Positions 27,864 to 35,412 of a DNA stretch of 64,000 nucleotides are shown in pieces. How positions within the stretch are numbered: position 1 is the first letter of the stretch; every line of letters begins with the position of its first letter. Below the pieces are notes generated by a model. The model was not told the origin of the DNA, did no database searches, and was given only the letters and a program-made list of their open reading frames with translations. A program made the translations under genes and the position numbers. This stretch comes from Alistipes senegalensis (GTDB lineage Bacteria; Pseudomonadota; Gammaproteobacteria; Burkholderiales; Burkholderiaceae_D): assembly GCA_023664945.1 (NCBI GenBank), contig JAMPER010000001.1:308942-372941 (forward strand). The letters run 5' to 3'.

Positions 27864-28273
27864 GGCCGGGGAAGAGATGCGCAGTCAGGTTTGATATGGA
27901 ACACTTCCACACCGATGCTTTCGGCATTTTCGTAGGCTTCCGGTTTTTCTGTCGCCACCCGCACGGCCCTGACTGCCGGGTGGGACAACAACCGGGCGGC
28001 CAGGGTATCGCAGAAGGTTTCCTGGAGATTGATATGCCCCCGGGAAAGCAGGCTGTTGACGGCTTCCAGGATAAAGCTGTAATCCACGACTTCGGCCAGC
28101 CTGTCGTTTGACGGCGTTGAGGCGGACAAGGGGATATAGACATCCACATTGACAACGAGGCGCTGGGCGGCCTGTTTTTCATGGCCGTAAGCGCCGATGC
28201 GGGCCGATAACGTGTAATTGCGCAGAAAAATGCGGCGGCAGTCTGCCAGCCGGGGATCAAGAAGCGGGTGCAT
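27860..28273 (-). CDS. folB: Dihydroneopterin aldolase family (FolB)
   Basis: FolB cleaves dihydroneopterin to 6-hydroxymethyl-dihydropterin in folate synthesis. The 137-residue protein shows [20 protein letters not shown], which corresponds to the family's start (substrate-binding GxxxxE/K region), the [31 protein letters not shown] block, and [21 protein letters not shown] with the catalytic Lys region. It is translationally coupled to ttcA by a 4-base ATGA overlap. The N-terminus is about 15 residues longer than in typical FolB. Confidence 0.9.
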   Translation of the reverse strand: MHPLLDPRLADCRRIFLRNYTLSARIGAYGHEKQAAQRLVVNVDVYIPLSASTPSNDRLAEVVDYSFILEAVNSLLSRGHINLQETFCDTLAARLLSHPAVRAVRVATEKPEAYENAESIGVEVFHIKPDCASLPRP

Positions 28274-28456
28274 GGTTTTCTGTTAGTCCAGGCAGGGGCG
28301 GTAGCGCAGGTTTTGCCCTGGGCAAGCGGTTTCAGGCCTATTGTACGCTACCCGGCCGGATTTGTTTTTCCTGTTTTGTTATCGCCTTGCTGAGAGGCAA
28401 CAGGCGCTGTGCCGGATTGTTGTTGCCAAAAAGAGACAACAAGGAAATGCGGCAAA

Positions 28457-28482
28457 TGACCCTTAATGCGTATTAACGGACA
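28457..28482. repeat. Palindromic site 1, imperfect 11-bp arms
   Basis: Arms TGACCCTTAAT and ATTAACGGACA around GCGT. The right arm is identical to that of site 2 and the left arm differs at two positions, so this is a half-degenerate copy. Both sites are followed by TTAA. It looks like an operator for a dimeric or tetrameric DNA-binding protein; the regulator is unknown. Confidence 0.8.
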
Positions 28483-28520
28483 TTAAAATGCTCGTAACCC
28501 CTTGTTTGAAAACAGGTTTA

Positions 28521-28527
28521 CCCCCCC
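28521..28527 (+). repeat. Run of seven C residues
   Basis: A C7 tract between the two palindromes, about 190 bases upstream of the autotransporter start and close to a T6-G-T7 stretch. Homopolymers of this kind upstream of surface-protein genes can change length by slippage and alter expression; here that is only a possibility, since the promoter position is not known. Confidence 0.5.
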
Positions 28528-28664
28528 GCACCATTTTTTGTTTTTTTAATGCTTCGTGAAAGGAAAAAAGTGTTTTCCCCGGCTTGATAAGTGATGCCCG
28601 CTCTGTTACTCTTGTTGCAGGCATTTGTCCTTCTTTTGGAGACGATGTTTTTGATGGCAATTTG

Positions 28665-28690
28665 TGTCCGTTAATACGCATTAACGGACA
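28665..28690. repeat. Palindromic site 2, perfect 11-bp arms
   Basis: A perfect inverted repeat, TGTCCGTTAAT and ATTAACGGACA around ACGC, ending 22 bases before the autotransporter ATG and just upstream of its ribosome-binding site. At this position bound protein would block transcription or early elongation, and in RNA the arms would form an 11-bp hairpin next to the ribosome-binding site. The centre is 208 bp from the centre of site 1, close to 20 helical turns, a spacing that would allow DNA looping. Confidence 0.85.
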
Positions 28691-28712
28691 TTAAAGAAAA
28701 GAAAGGTAATCC

Positions 28713-30890
28713 ATGAAAGCAAAAAAAGAGACCTTCCGCCTGACAGTGCTGGCTGCCGCCATGATGGTGGCGCTGCCTTGCCTGGCTGTGGAAACAGAGG
28801 GAAATGTTGTCAATCTCGGCACGACGGTAACGGCTACTCCTGAGCCTAGTTATGAGGGCAAAACCGTTACCATTGACGTAACCGGTACCCACGGTATTAG
28901 CGCAAGCGGCACAGTTGATTTCAAGGCGGCGGACCTGGCGATAAACGGTGACAAGATGGGGATTGTTGCTAGTGGTGCTGGAAATACGGCCAATGTCACA
29001 GCTGATAACATCGCTATCAATACTGACGGACAAGGTATTTACGCGCATGTTGGCGGGAAAGTGGATATTAAGGCCACAAACCTGACGGTAAATACCGAAA
29101 GTTTTGGCATTATGGTTCAAAATAATACGGAACTTGCCGAGCGGCCTGACGGTACAGCGGTGGTCAATATTGATGCAGCGAACACAAACATCACAGCCGG
29201 TGTGGGCGGTATTGCCGCTTTTTCAAACGGGCAGGTGAATATCTCCGGCAACTTGACGATTGATGCGCCGGTTGCCATCGGGACACGAGGCAACGCTGAA
29301 GTCAACATCAACCAGGATGGCAACAGCAAGGTTGTTCTGAATGGCGACATTACCTTTATCACTCCCGGGAGCGGCAACCTGAGCGGCGATATTATCGATT
29401 CTACCGTTAACCTTAACCTGACAGGCGAGGGTTCCTCTTGGACTGGCAATGTCCAAAAGGACTATGCCAGTCCTTCGGATGGAGCAATCAATCGGGGCGG
29501 GGTCAATCTGGTTCTCAGCGATAATGCACAATGGAATGCAACTGCGGCAGAGCCGGAATCCAGCGTAGGGGGAACGGCTGAATATCAGGGAATCCGTACC
29601 CTGAAGATGGACAAAGGCGTGATTACGACAGAAAAGGCCGGGCAAGTGGTTGCCGTTGATACCCTTTCCGGTTCGGGCGGCACGTTCAACGTTGCATCCG
29701 GAATCAATGATGCAGGCGATGGTATTGAAACAGCCAAACTGCAAGTGGCCAATGTTGCGGACGGCAATACCCATATTGACGCAAACCTTGCCTCCAGCTC
29801 CGACGAAATTGTCAAGGCAACCGGCGGTGACAAGGAAAAAATAAAACAAATCTTTAGTGATATTGTGGAAGTGGAGAACGTTGAAGATGACAGCACCCTG
29901 ACCACTACAGCGAAATTCCAGGAAGGGGATGTTACCGGCGAATTGTCCAGTACCACCACTGTGGACAAAGACGGTATGGTTACCACCGAGGTTAAAGAAG
30001 CCAAAAACAGCGTGGCAGACGGGCTGCAAAAAATTGCTGCCATGAACTACCTGACCTTCCGTGCGCAGATGAACGATGTTTCCAAACGCATGGGCGACTT
30101 GCGGAGCATGCCGCAAAGCGACGGCGCATGGGGACGGGTTATTGCCGGGCAAAGTGAATACAAAAGCATCCACAATACCTACCAGACCCTGCAAATTGGT
30201 GCGGACAAGAAGATTGACAACTTTTATGTTGGCGCAACGGCCAGCTATACCGACGGCGACGGCAGCTTGCGGAATGGTTCCACCGACGACAAGAACTATG
30301 GTTTCGGCCTGTATGGCGGCTGGATGGGCGATGACGGGCAGTATGTGGATGTTATCGTCAAGCGGCAAAAATTTGAAAGTGACTTTGACCTGTACAGCTT
30401 AAGCGGCAACAAGGCCTCGGGCAGCTATGATACCTGGGGTACCAGCGCTTCCGTTGAATACGGCTGGCGTCTTGGCATCGGCAACAGCGCCTACTACGTT
30501 GAACCGCAGGCCGAGTTTATGTTTGGGCATTTAAACGGGGTCAGCTACAAGACCAGCAATGGTGTGAAGGTTAAACAGGACGGCATTGACAGCGCCGTGG
30601 GCCGGGCCGGTATCGCGGCAGGCTGGGTCAGCCCGGACAAAACCGGCAGTGCCTATGTCAAGGCCAGTGTGCTGCATGACTGGGAAGGCGATGCCGATAC
30701 CAGGACTTCCAAGGACGGCATCAGCCAGCGCTATACCGAAGAGATGGGTGGCACCTGGGGAGAGTTTGCCCTGGGCGGCACTTTCAACATCACCAAAAAC
30801 CTGGCAGCCTATGGCGAGGTGGAAACGACGGTTGGCAATCCTGTGAGGACGACTTATCAGGTATCAGGCGGTATCCGTTACAGTTTCTGA
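28713..30890 (+). CDS. Type V autotransporter (pertactin-like passenger, beta-barrel C-terminus)
   Basis: A 725-residue surface or secreted protein. A signal peptide (KETFRLTVLAAAMMVALPCLAV) is followed by a passenger of about 440 residues rich in Gly, Asn, Thr, Val and Asp with repeating beta-helix-like turns (VDFKAADLAINGD, VDIKATNLTVNTE, VNISGNLTIDAP). A linking helix (NSVADGLQKIAAMNYLTFRAQMNDVSKRMGDLR, about 430-462) leads into a 12-strand autotransporter barrel starting at WGRVIAGQSEYKS and ending GGIRYSF with terminal Phe. The passenger contains few Cys and no recognisable protease triad, so adhesion is more likely than enzymatic activity (inference). It has its own strong terminator and sits behind the paired palindromes. 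Confidence 0.92.
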   Translation: MKAKKETFRLTVLAAAMMVALPCLAVETEGNVVNLGTTVTATPEPSYEGKTVTIDVTGTHGISASGTVDFKAADLAINGDKMGIVASGAGNTANVTADNIAINTDGQGIYAHVGGKVDIKATNLTVNTESFGIMVQNNTELAERPDGTAVVNIDAANTNITAGVGGIAAFSNGQVNISGNLTIDAPVAIGTRGNAEVNINQDGNSKVVLNGDITFITPGSGNLSGDIIDSTVNLNLTGEGSSWTGNVQKDYASPSDGAINRGGVNLVLSDNAQWNATAAEPESSVGGTAEYQGIRTLKMDKGVITTEKAGQVVAVDTLSGSGGTFNVASGINDAGDGIETAKLQVANVADGNTHIDANLASSSDEIVKATGGDKEKIKQIFSDIVEVENVEDDSTLTTTAKFQEGDVTGELSSTTTVDKDGMVTTEVKEAKNSVADGLQKIAAMNYLTFRAQMNDVSKRMGDLRSMPQSDGAWGRVIAGQSEYKSIHNTYQTLQIGADKKIDNFYVGATASYTDGDGSLRNGSTDDKNYGFGLYGGWMGDDGQYVDVIVKRQKFESDFDLYSLSGNKASGSYDTWGTSASVEYGWRLGIGNSAYYVEPQAEFMFGHLNGVSYKTSNGVKVKQDGIDSAVGRAGIAAGWVSPDKTGSAYVKASVLHDWEGDADTRTSKDGISQRYTEEMGGTWGEFALGGTFNITKNLAAYGEVETTVGNPVRTTYQVSGGIRYSF

Positions 30891-30905
30891 TAGGCGCTTT
30901 GCTGT

Positions 30906-30940
30906 AAAAAAGGGGAGCAGTTCTGCTCCCCTTTTTGTTT
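30906..30940 (+). terminator. Rho-independent terminator after the autotransporter
   Basis: AAAAGGGGAGCAG and CTGCTCCCCTTTTT form a long perfect stem with a tight loop and a T-run. It separates the autotransporter from the next gene. Confidence 0.92.
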
Positions 30941-30994
30941 TCCCCATGCCGGGATACGGATGCGCAAGCGGGTTTCTTTGCCTACAATGTCAGC

Positions 30995-32140
30995 ATGAAT
31001 TTGCCTTTGCCTTCTCCTGATGCGCTGGCTGCCTCTTTGGCATTGCAGCGAAAGATTGCGGATGAGATTGCTGCCTCGGGCGGCTGGATGCCGTTTGCGC
31101 GTTATATGGAGATGGCGTTGTATGAACCGGGCCTGGGGTATTACCAGCGGGCGGTTTCATTGGGCAAAGATGGTGATTTTGTGACGGCCCCGGAAATCTC
31201 TTCCCTGTTTGGGCAGACGCTGGCGCAGGCGGTTTTGCCTTTTTTGGAACAGTCGGCTTTCTGTTTGCTTGAGCTTGGCGCGGGAAGCGGCAAGCTGGCG
31301 TACGATATGTTGTCGGAATGGGCGCGGCTGGGCGTGGTGCCTGAAGACTATGCCATTTTGGAAGTTTCACCGGCAATGCGGATGAGGCAACAGGAGCGGC
31401 TTGCGGTTTTTCCGCAGGTGCGCTGGCTGGATGCGCTGCCCAAGGCGTTTACGGGCGTGGTTGTGGCCAATGAGGTGCTGGATGCCCTGCCGGTTCACCG
31501 GGTGGTTAAGCGGGGCGGCCTCTGGCAGGAGCTGGGCGTAGGCATATCAGCGGGAGGGCTGGTTTTCCGTGAAAAGCCGGCCAGCGCCGCCGTGCGGGAG
31601 GCGGCAGCCCGGCAGATACCGGACGCGGAGGCGCTACCGGAGGGGTATGTGACGGAGGTGCATGTTTATGCCTGTGCGCTGGTGCGCTCGCTGGCGGCCA
31701 TGCAGCTGGCGGGAAGGGGAAGCGCGGCAGTTCTGGTTGATTACGGTTATCCTGCGCGGGAGTATTATCTGCCAAAGCGGCGTGATGGCACGCTGTTATC
31801 CTGTTACCGGCACCGGACGCATCCTGATACCCTTTGGCAGGCCGGATTGCAGGATATAACGGCCCATGTGGATTTTACGGCGATTGCGGGGGCCGCCATG
31901 GAAGGCGGGCTGGATTTGCTGTGCTATGCAAGCCAGGCGGATTTTTTGCTGGCAGGCGGGATAACGGAGCGCCTGGCGCAGTTATCGCCGCCGGGGACGG
32001 CGCGCTATCTTGCGGGGGCCAACGAGGCCAACCGGCTGCTCTCACCGGCGGAAATGGGGGAGCTTTTCAAGGTGATGGTGATTGGCAACCTGGATTTGCC
32101 TCCCCGTTTGGTTGTGGCAGACCGCAGCGAAAGGCTGTAG
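30995..32140 (+). CDS. SAM-dependent methyltransferase, MidA/NDUFAF7 family
   Basis: A 381-residue class I methyltransferase of the family that in mitochondria (NDUFAF7) methylates an arginine of a complex I subunit; the bacterial substrate is uncertain. Signatures are MPFARYMEMALYEPGLGYY at the N-terminus, the SAM motif LELGAGSGKLAYDM, EVSPAMRMRQQERL and VVANEVLDALPVHRV. ATG at 30995 was chosen because it precedes the family N-terminus. TACAAT at 30983-30988 lies only seven bases before it, so if this is the -10 the message would be nearly leaderless. Confidence 0.9.
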   Translation: MNLPLPSPDALAASLALQRKIADEIAASGGWMPFARYMEMALYEPGLGYYQRAVSLGKDGDFVTAPEISSLFGQTLAQAVLPFLEQSAFCLLELGAGSGKLAYDMLSEWARLGVVPEDYAILEVSPAMRMRQQERLAVFPQVRWLDALPKAFTGVVVANEVLDALPVHRVVKRGGLWQELGVGISAGGLVFREKPASAAVREAAARQIPDAEALPEGYVTEVHVYACALVRSLAAMQLAGRGSAAVLVDYGYPAREYYLPKRRDGTLLSCYRHRTHPDTLWQAGLQDITAHVDFTAIAGAAMEGGLDLLCYASQADFLLAGGITERLAQLSPPGTARYLAGANEANRLLSPAEMGELFKVMVIGNLDLPPRLVVADRSERL

Positions 32141-32162
32141 TGGCGCAAGGAATGGGATTTTC

Positions 32163-32759
32163 CTAGTGTGCGGCAGCGGTCAGGGTTTTTCTGGGCATGG
32201 GGGCAGACAGGACATATTTGGGGTCAACCTTGTCGCGGCGCATATCCATTTTCCAGCCGCTTCGGCCGGTGGACATTTCGGCCCAGCCGGTCATGTGGAT
32301 GGTGACAGGAATTTCGATATCGGCTGTTTTTTTGTCGTGCATCTGGAGATAGGTGTGGATGGCGACCTGTTCCATGATTTTCTGGGCAGGCAGGGAGCAG
32401 CCATCGCGGAGGTAGGCGCGGGCTTTGGGGTTTTCAAAGACTTTCTGCCAGTCGGTTTCTCCGGGGGCAGTGCGGTAGAGGCCCTGCATGAACTGTTTTG
32501 CGCTGTTTTCGCCTTCTGCCAGGTTCAGGTCAAAGTTGTAGCGGATGACATAGCTCCATATTCCCGGCAGGGATTCGATTTTTTCATAGCCGTCCAGTGT
32601 GAGCCATTTGCACTGGTAGGCGGTGGAAAGCAGTTGTTTGACGTTTTCCTCGTTGGGGCGGGCGCAGCCTGTCAGGAGAAGGGCTGCCAGCAACAAGCCG
32701 ATAACGCCCAGCCTGAAGGGGAAGGGTTTTGCGGTGTTTTCTGCGGTAGTGGTTTTCAT
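32163..32759 (-). CDS. Lipoprotein of unknown function
   Basis: A 198-residue protein with a lipoprotein signal: hydrophobic LGVIGLLLAALLLTGC ending in the lipobox LTGC at about residue 32, followed by ARPNEEN. The residue after Cys is Ala, so outer-membrane sorting is likely. The mature part (YQCKWLTLDGYEKIESLPGIWSYVIRYNF, later GCSLPAQKIMEQVAIHTYLQ) is not one I recognise; two further cysteines could form a disulfide. It converges with the MidA gene, 22 bases between stops. Confidence 0.75.
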   Translation of the reverse strand: MKTTTAENTAKPFPFRLGVIGLLLAALLLTGCARPNEENVKQLLSTAYQCKWLTLDGYEKIESLPGIWSYVIRYNFDLNLAEGENSAKQFMQGLYRTAPGETDWQKVFENPKARAYLRDGCSLPAQKIMEQVAIHTYLQMHDKKTADIEIPVTIHMTGWAEMSTGRSGWKMDMRRDKVDPKYVLSAPMPRKTLTAAAH

Positions 32760-32822
32760 GGGACAAGATGATGAATGACCGGAAAAGAACCCGGCTCAAC
32801 CGGGCCTGCAAAAATGAGAGGT

Positions 32823-32828
32823 AGTATA
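32823..32828 (-). promoter_or_regulatory. Candidate -10 element for the lipoprotein gene
   Basis: TATACT on the minus strand, about 65 bases before the lipoprotein ATG, in the 131-base gap after the DUF1840 gene. The -35 is not clear. A short CCCGG/CCGGG hairpin lies in the would-be leader. Confidence 0.3.
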
Positions 32829-32890
32829 AAGCACAATGCTGCCGCATAGCGTATGCCCGGTGTTTTTTTCATTTTTGCCTTGATGGGCAG

Positions 32891-33307
32891 CTAGACGCCC
32901 CAGACAATCTCGCGTTCTTTTTTCAGGGCGGTGCGGAGCATTTGCAGGAAGGGGAAGGCGCGGGCCGAGAAGGGGACGGGCCTTTCCGGGGGCGGGGGAG
33001 GCGGCGCTTTTTCTTCGTAGGGGTCTTCTTCCTCTTCTTCTTCATCGTTGAAAAAGGCTTCTTCGGCTTCTTTCCGGAGGCGCTCTTCTTCCTCGCGCTC
33101 GGCTTTTTCGCGTTCTTCCCTTTCTTTGGCCTCTTCTATTTTTTTGCGGGCGATTTCGGCTTCAAGAATCCGGATGGCTTCGGGCATTTCTTCTACGGTA
33201 ATGATGCCCTGGATGGTGTCTTTTCCGAAAAGGTCGAGGATTTGCATGGCATTTTCCTCGAACATGAAGAGGTTGCCTGTGGCTTTGGATTTAAAGGTGA
33301 CCAGCAT
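32891..33307 (-). CDS. DUF1840-family protein with charged coiled coil
   Basis: A 138-residue protein. The N-terminus MLVTFKSKATGNLFMFEENA and GIITVEEMPEAIRILEAEI match DUF1840, a small cytoplasmic family frequent in betaproteobacteria. Residues about 55-92 are a highly charged helix of Glu, Lys and Arg, then an acidic stretch (NDEEEEEEDPYEEK), then a run of six prolines, and a short C-terminal helix. The function is unknown. The charged and proline insert makes it longer than I would expect for the family (inference from memory). Confidence 0.82.
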   Translation of the reverse strand: MLVTFKSKATGNLFMFEENAMQILDLFGKDTIQGIITVEEMPEAIRILEAEIARKKIEEAKEREEREKAEREEEERLRKEAEEAFFNDEEEEEEDPYEEKAPPPPPPERPVPFSARAFPFLQMLRTALKKEREIVWGV

Positions 33308-33346
33308 GTGTTGTCTCCTGTTTCAGGGTACGGGGGGTGTTGTCTG

Positions 33347-34870
33347 TCAGGGGGTATGGAGGATTCTCCGATACTGGATGGCTTCGGCAATGTGCCGCTG
33401 CCCGATACGGGGTTCTTCGCCAATGTCTGCAATGGTGCGAGCGACGCGCAGAATCCGGTGGTAGGCGCGTGCCGACCAGTTGAGTTTTGTCATGGCCTGT
33501 TTGAGCCAGGCTTCTCCTTTTTCATCCGGCTTGCAAAGGGTGTCGATTTCCGACGGCAGGAGCCGGCAGTTGGGTTTGCCCTGCCGGTTGTGCTGCAAAA
33601 GGCGGGCGCGTGCAACGCGGGAGGCAATATGGGCGGAAGGTTCGCCCGGAGAGGGTGCCATCAGTTCGGCCTGGCTGAGTGCCGGGAGGGTTATCTGAAT
33701 GTCAATTCTGTCCAGAAGGGGGCCTGAGAGCCTTGCCTGGTAACGCCTGACGGTATCCGGGGTGCAGCGGCACTGGCCGGTGTTATGCCCGAAGTAGCCG
33801 CAGGGGCAGGGGTTCATGGCGGCGATGAGCTGAAAGCGTGCCGGGAAGGTTGCCTGCCGTGCGGCGCGCGAGATGGTGATGGCGCCGGATTCCAGGGGCT
33901 CGCGCAGGACTTCCAGCACCCGGCGGTCGAATTCCGGGAGTTCGTCAAGGAAGAGGATGCCGCCATGCGCAAGGGAGATTTCCCCGGGGCGGGGCGTGCT
34001 GCCGCCGCCGACCAGGGCAACGCCCGATGCGGTATGGTGAGGGGAACGGAAGGGACGGATTTTCCAGCGGGCGGCATCAAAGCTGCCGGTCAAGGACTGG
34101 ATGGCTGCCGATTCCAGGGCTTCTTCATCCGTCATTGGCGGGAGAATGCCGGGAAGGCGGCCTGCCAGCATGGTTTTGCCGGCTCCCGGCGGGCCGCTCA
34201 TCAATACGTTATGGCCGCCGGCGGCTGCAATTTCAAGTGCGCGTTTTGCCTGTGCCTGGCCTTTGACTTCGGCAAAGTCCGGATAGGAGGGCGCAAAAAC
34301 CGGCATGGCATCCTGATGCGGTTTCAGGCGGCAATCCGGTGCATCCGAACTGAAGTGGGCGCAGACTTCCAGCAAGGATTCGGCAGGAAGGATGGTGATG
34401 CCGCCTGCCAGGGCGGCTTCTTTTGCATTGCCGGCGGGCAGGATGAAGGCGGCCTGTTGGCGCCGGTTTTTGCCGGATTGCCGCATGGCGACGGCCATGG
34501 CCAGGGCACCCCGTATGGGGCGAAGGCTGCCCGAGAGGGAAAGCTCTCCTGCAAATTCATAGCGTTGCAGGTTTTCTTCCGGTATCTGGCCTGATGCGGC
34601 CAGGATGCCCAGGGCAATGGGAAGGTCAAACCGGCCGGATTCCTTGGGCAGGTCTGCCGGGGCCAGGTTGACGGTGATTCTTTTTGCCGGGAAATCAAAG
34701 CGGGCGTTTTGTATGGCGGCCCTGACCCGTTCCCGGGCTTCCTTGACTTCGGTTTCTGCCAGGCCGACGATGGCAAAGGAAGGCAGGCCATTGGCCAGAT
34801 GCACTTCAACGGTGACTTCCGGCGCATTGATACCGGCGAGCGCCCGGCTTTTCAGGATGGCAAGGCTCAT
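33347..34870 (-). CDS. comM: YifB/ComM-family Mg-chelatase-like AAA+ ATPase
   Basis: A 507-residue AAA+ helicase-like protein. In Vibrio, ComM promotes branch migration during natural transformation; its role in non-competent species is unclear. The N-terminal Lon-protease-like domain (AINAPEVTVEVHLANGLPSFAIVGLAE) is followed by Walker A SGPPGAGKTMLAGRLPGILPP near residue 225, Walker B FLDELPEF, and a cysteine cluster in NPCPCGYFGHNTGQCRC. The C-terminal helical domain ends RHIAEAIQYR. It is followed by a DUF1840 gene and preceded, 12 bases away, by ubiK in the same direction. Confidence 0.95.
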   Translation of the reverse strand: MSLAILKSRALAGINAPEVTVEVHLANGLPSFAIVGLAETEVKEARERVRAAIQNARFDFPAKRITVNLAPADLPKESGRFDLPIALGILAASGQIPEENLQRYEFAGELSLSGSLRPIRGALAMAVAMRQSGKNRRQQAAFILPAGNAKEAALAGGITILPAESLLEVCAHFSSDAPDCRLKPHQDAMPVFAPSYPDFAEVKGQAQAKRALEIAAAGGHNVLMSGPPGAGKTMLAGRLPGILPPMTDEEALESAAIQSLTGSFDAARWKIRPFRSPHHTASGVALVGGGSTPRPGEISLAHGGILFLDELPEFDRRVLEVLREPLESGAITISRAARQATFPARFQLIAAMNPCPCGYFGHNTGQCRCTPDTVRRYQARLSGPLLDRIDIQITLPALSQAELMAPSPGEPSAHIASRVARARLLQHNRQGKPNCRLLPSEIDTLCKPDEKGEAWLKQAMTKLNWSARAYHRILRVARTIADIGEEPRIGQRHIAEAIQYRRILHTP

Positions 34871-34882
34871 GCGTCGGGAAGC

Positions 34883-35131
34883 TCAATCAGCCGGTGTTTC
34901 CTGCTGTTTTTCCAGTTTGTCTATCCTGGCTTCCAGCCGGCTGACCTGTTCGCGCAGCCGGGAAAGGAGGAGGGCCTGCGCTTCGTATTCTTCACGGGGA
35001 ACCATGTCCAGGCGGGAGAGTGCCTGGGTGATCAGGGCGCGCAGGTTTTTTTCAATATCCTTGACAGGCGTTTGCTCAACTATTTGGCTGATGCGGGATT
35101 GCCAGTCTTCAAAAAGGTTTTTTTTATCCAT
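34883..35131 (-). CDS. ubiK: UbiK-family ubiquinone biosynthesis accessory factor (BMFP)
   Basis: An 82-residue helical protein of the YqiC/BMFP family. UbiK binds UbiJ and supports aerobic ubiquinone synthesis in E. coli; related proteins fuse membranes in vitro. The region DIEKNLRALITQALSRLDMVPREEYEAQ is the family signature, followed by a C-terminal coiled coil (LLSRLREQVSRLEARIDKLEKQQ). It is probably transcribed with comM. Confidence 0.9.
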   Translation of the reverse strand: MDKKNLFEDWQSRISQIVEQTPVKDIEKNLRALITQALSRLDMVPREEYEAQALLLSRLREQVSRLEARIDKLEKQQETPAD

Positions 35132-35327
35132 GTCTGTCGATTTTTCCGGCGGCCGGGTATAACGTCAGGGCCTGGTATGTATGCCGGCGGATGCCGGCAA
35201 GGGTTATTTTATCGGCACTGTGCTGTTCGGGAAAGGAGAAAGGGCGGAATAACGGCAATCTGCACAGGTTTTCTTTTTTTGTGTCAAACTTGGTGTTACG
35301 GATGAGGCAACCTGCCTGGCGGCACCC

Positions 35328-35357
35328 TTGATAAAATGAAAGGCTCCCTCATATAAG
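35328..35357 (+). promoter_or_regulatory. Sigma-70-type promoter for gshA-gshB
   Basis: TTGATA and TATAAG with 18-base spacing in the 281-base gap between ubiK and gshA, giving a leader of about 50 bases. Further upstream a GCCGGC/GCCGGC hairpin lies near 35178-35193, of unknown role. Confidence 0.6.
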
Positions 35358-35412
35358 GAAGCTGTCTGTCTAATGAAAACGGAAGCGCTTTGGCGCATCA
35401 CAAGAGGATAAT

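Larger units (their letters stand above)
28274..28712. other. 439-base gene-free regulatory region before the autotransporter
   Basis: The longest stretch without a convincing gene. It holds the folB upstream region, two 26-bp palindromes (28457-28482 and 28665-28690), a run of seven C (28521-28527) followed by T6-G-T7, and the ribosome-binding site AAAGG at 28702. A 72-codon minus-strand frame (28463-28681) runs exactly from one palindrome to the other, but it has no ribosome-binding site or recognisable product and I do not call it. No clean sigma-70 promoter was identified. Confidence 0.7.

Noticed and set aside
28463-28681. A 72-codon minus-strand frame running from one palindrome to the other
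   Set aside because: Its start and end codons come from the palindromes themselves, it has no ribosome-binding site, and the protein shows no recognisable feature. More likely a by-product of the repeats.
28457-28690. Integron attC sites or a small mobile element bounded by the palindromes
   Set aside because: The arms lack the GTTRRRY/RYYYAAC core, no integrase or transposase is near, and no target duplication is seen.
35178-35193. GCCGGC/GCCGGC hairpin before gshA as a terminator
   Set aside because: There is no plus-strand gene ahead of it and no T-run; the role is unclear.
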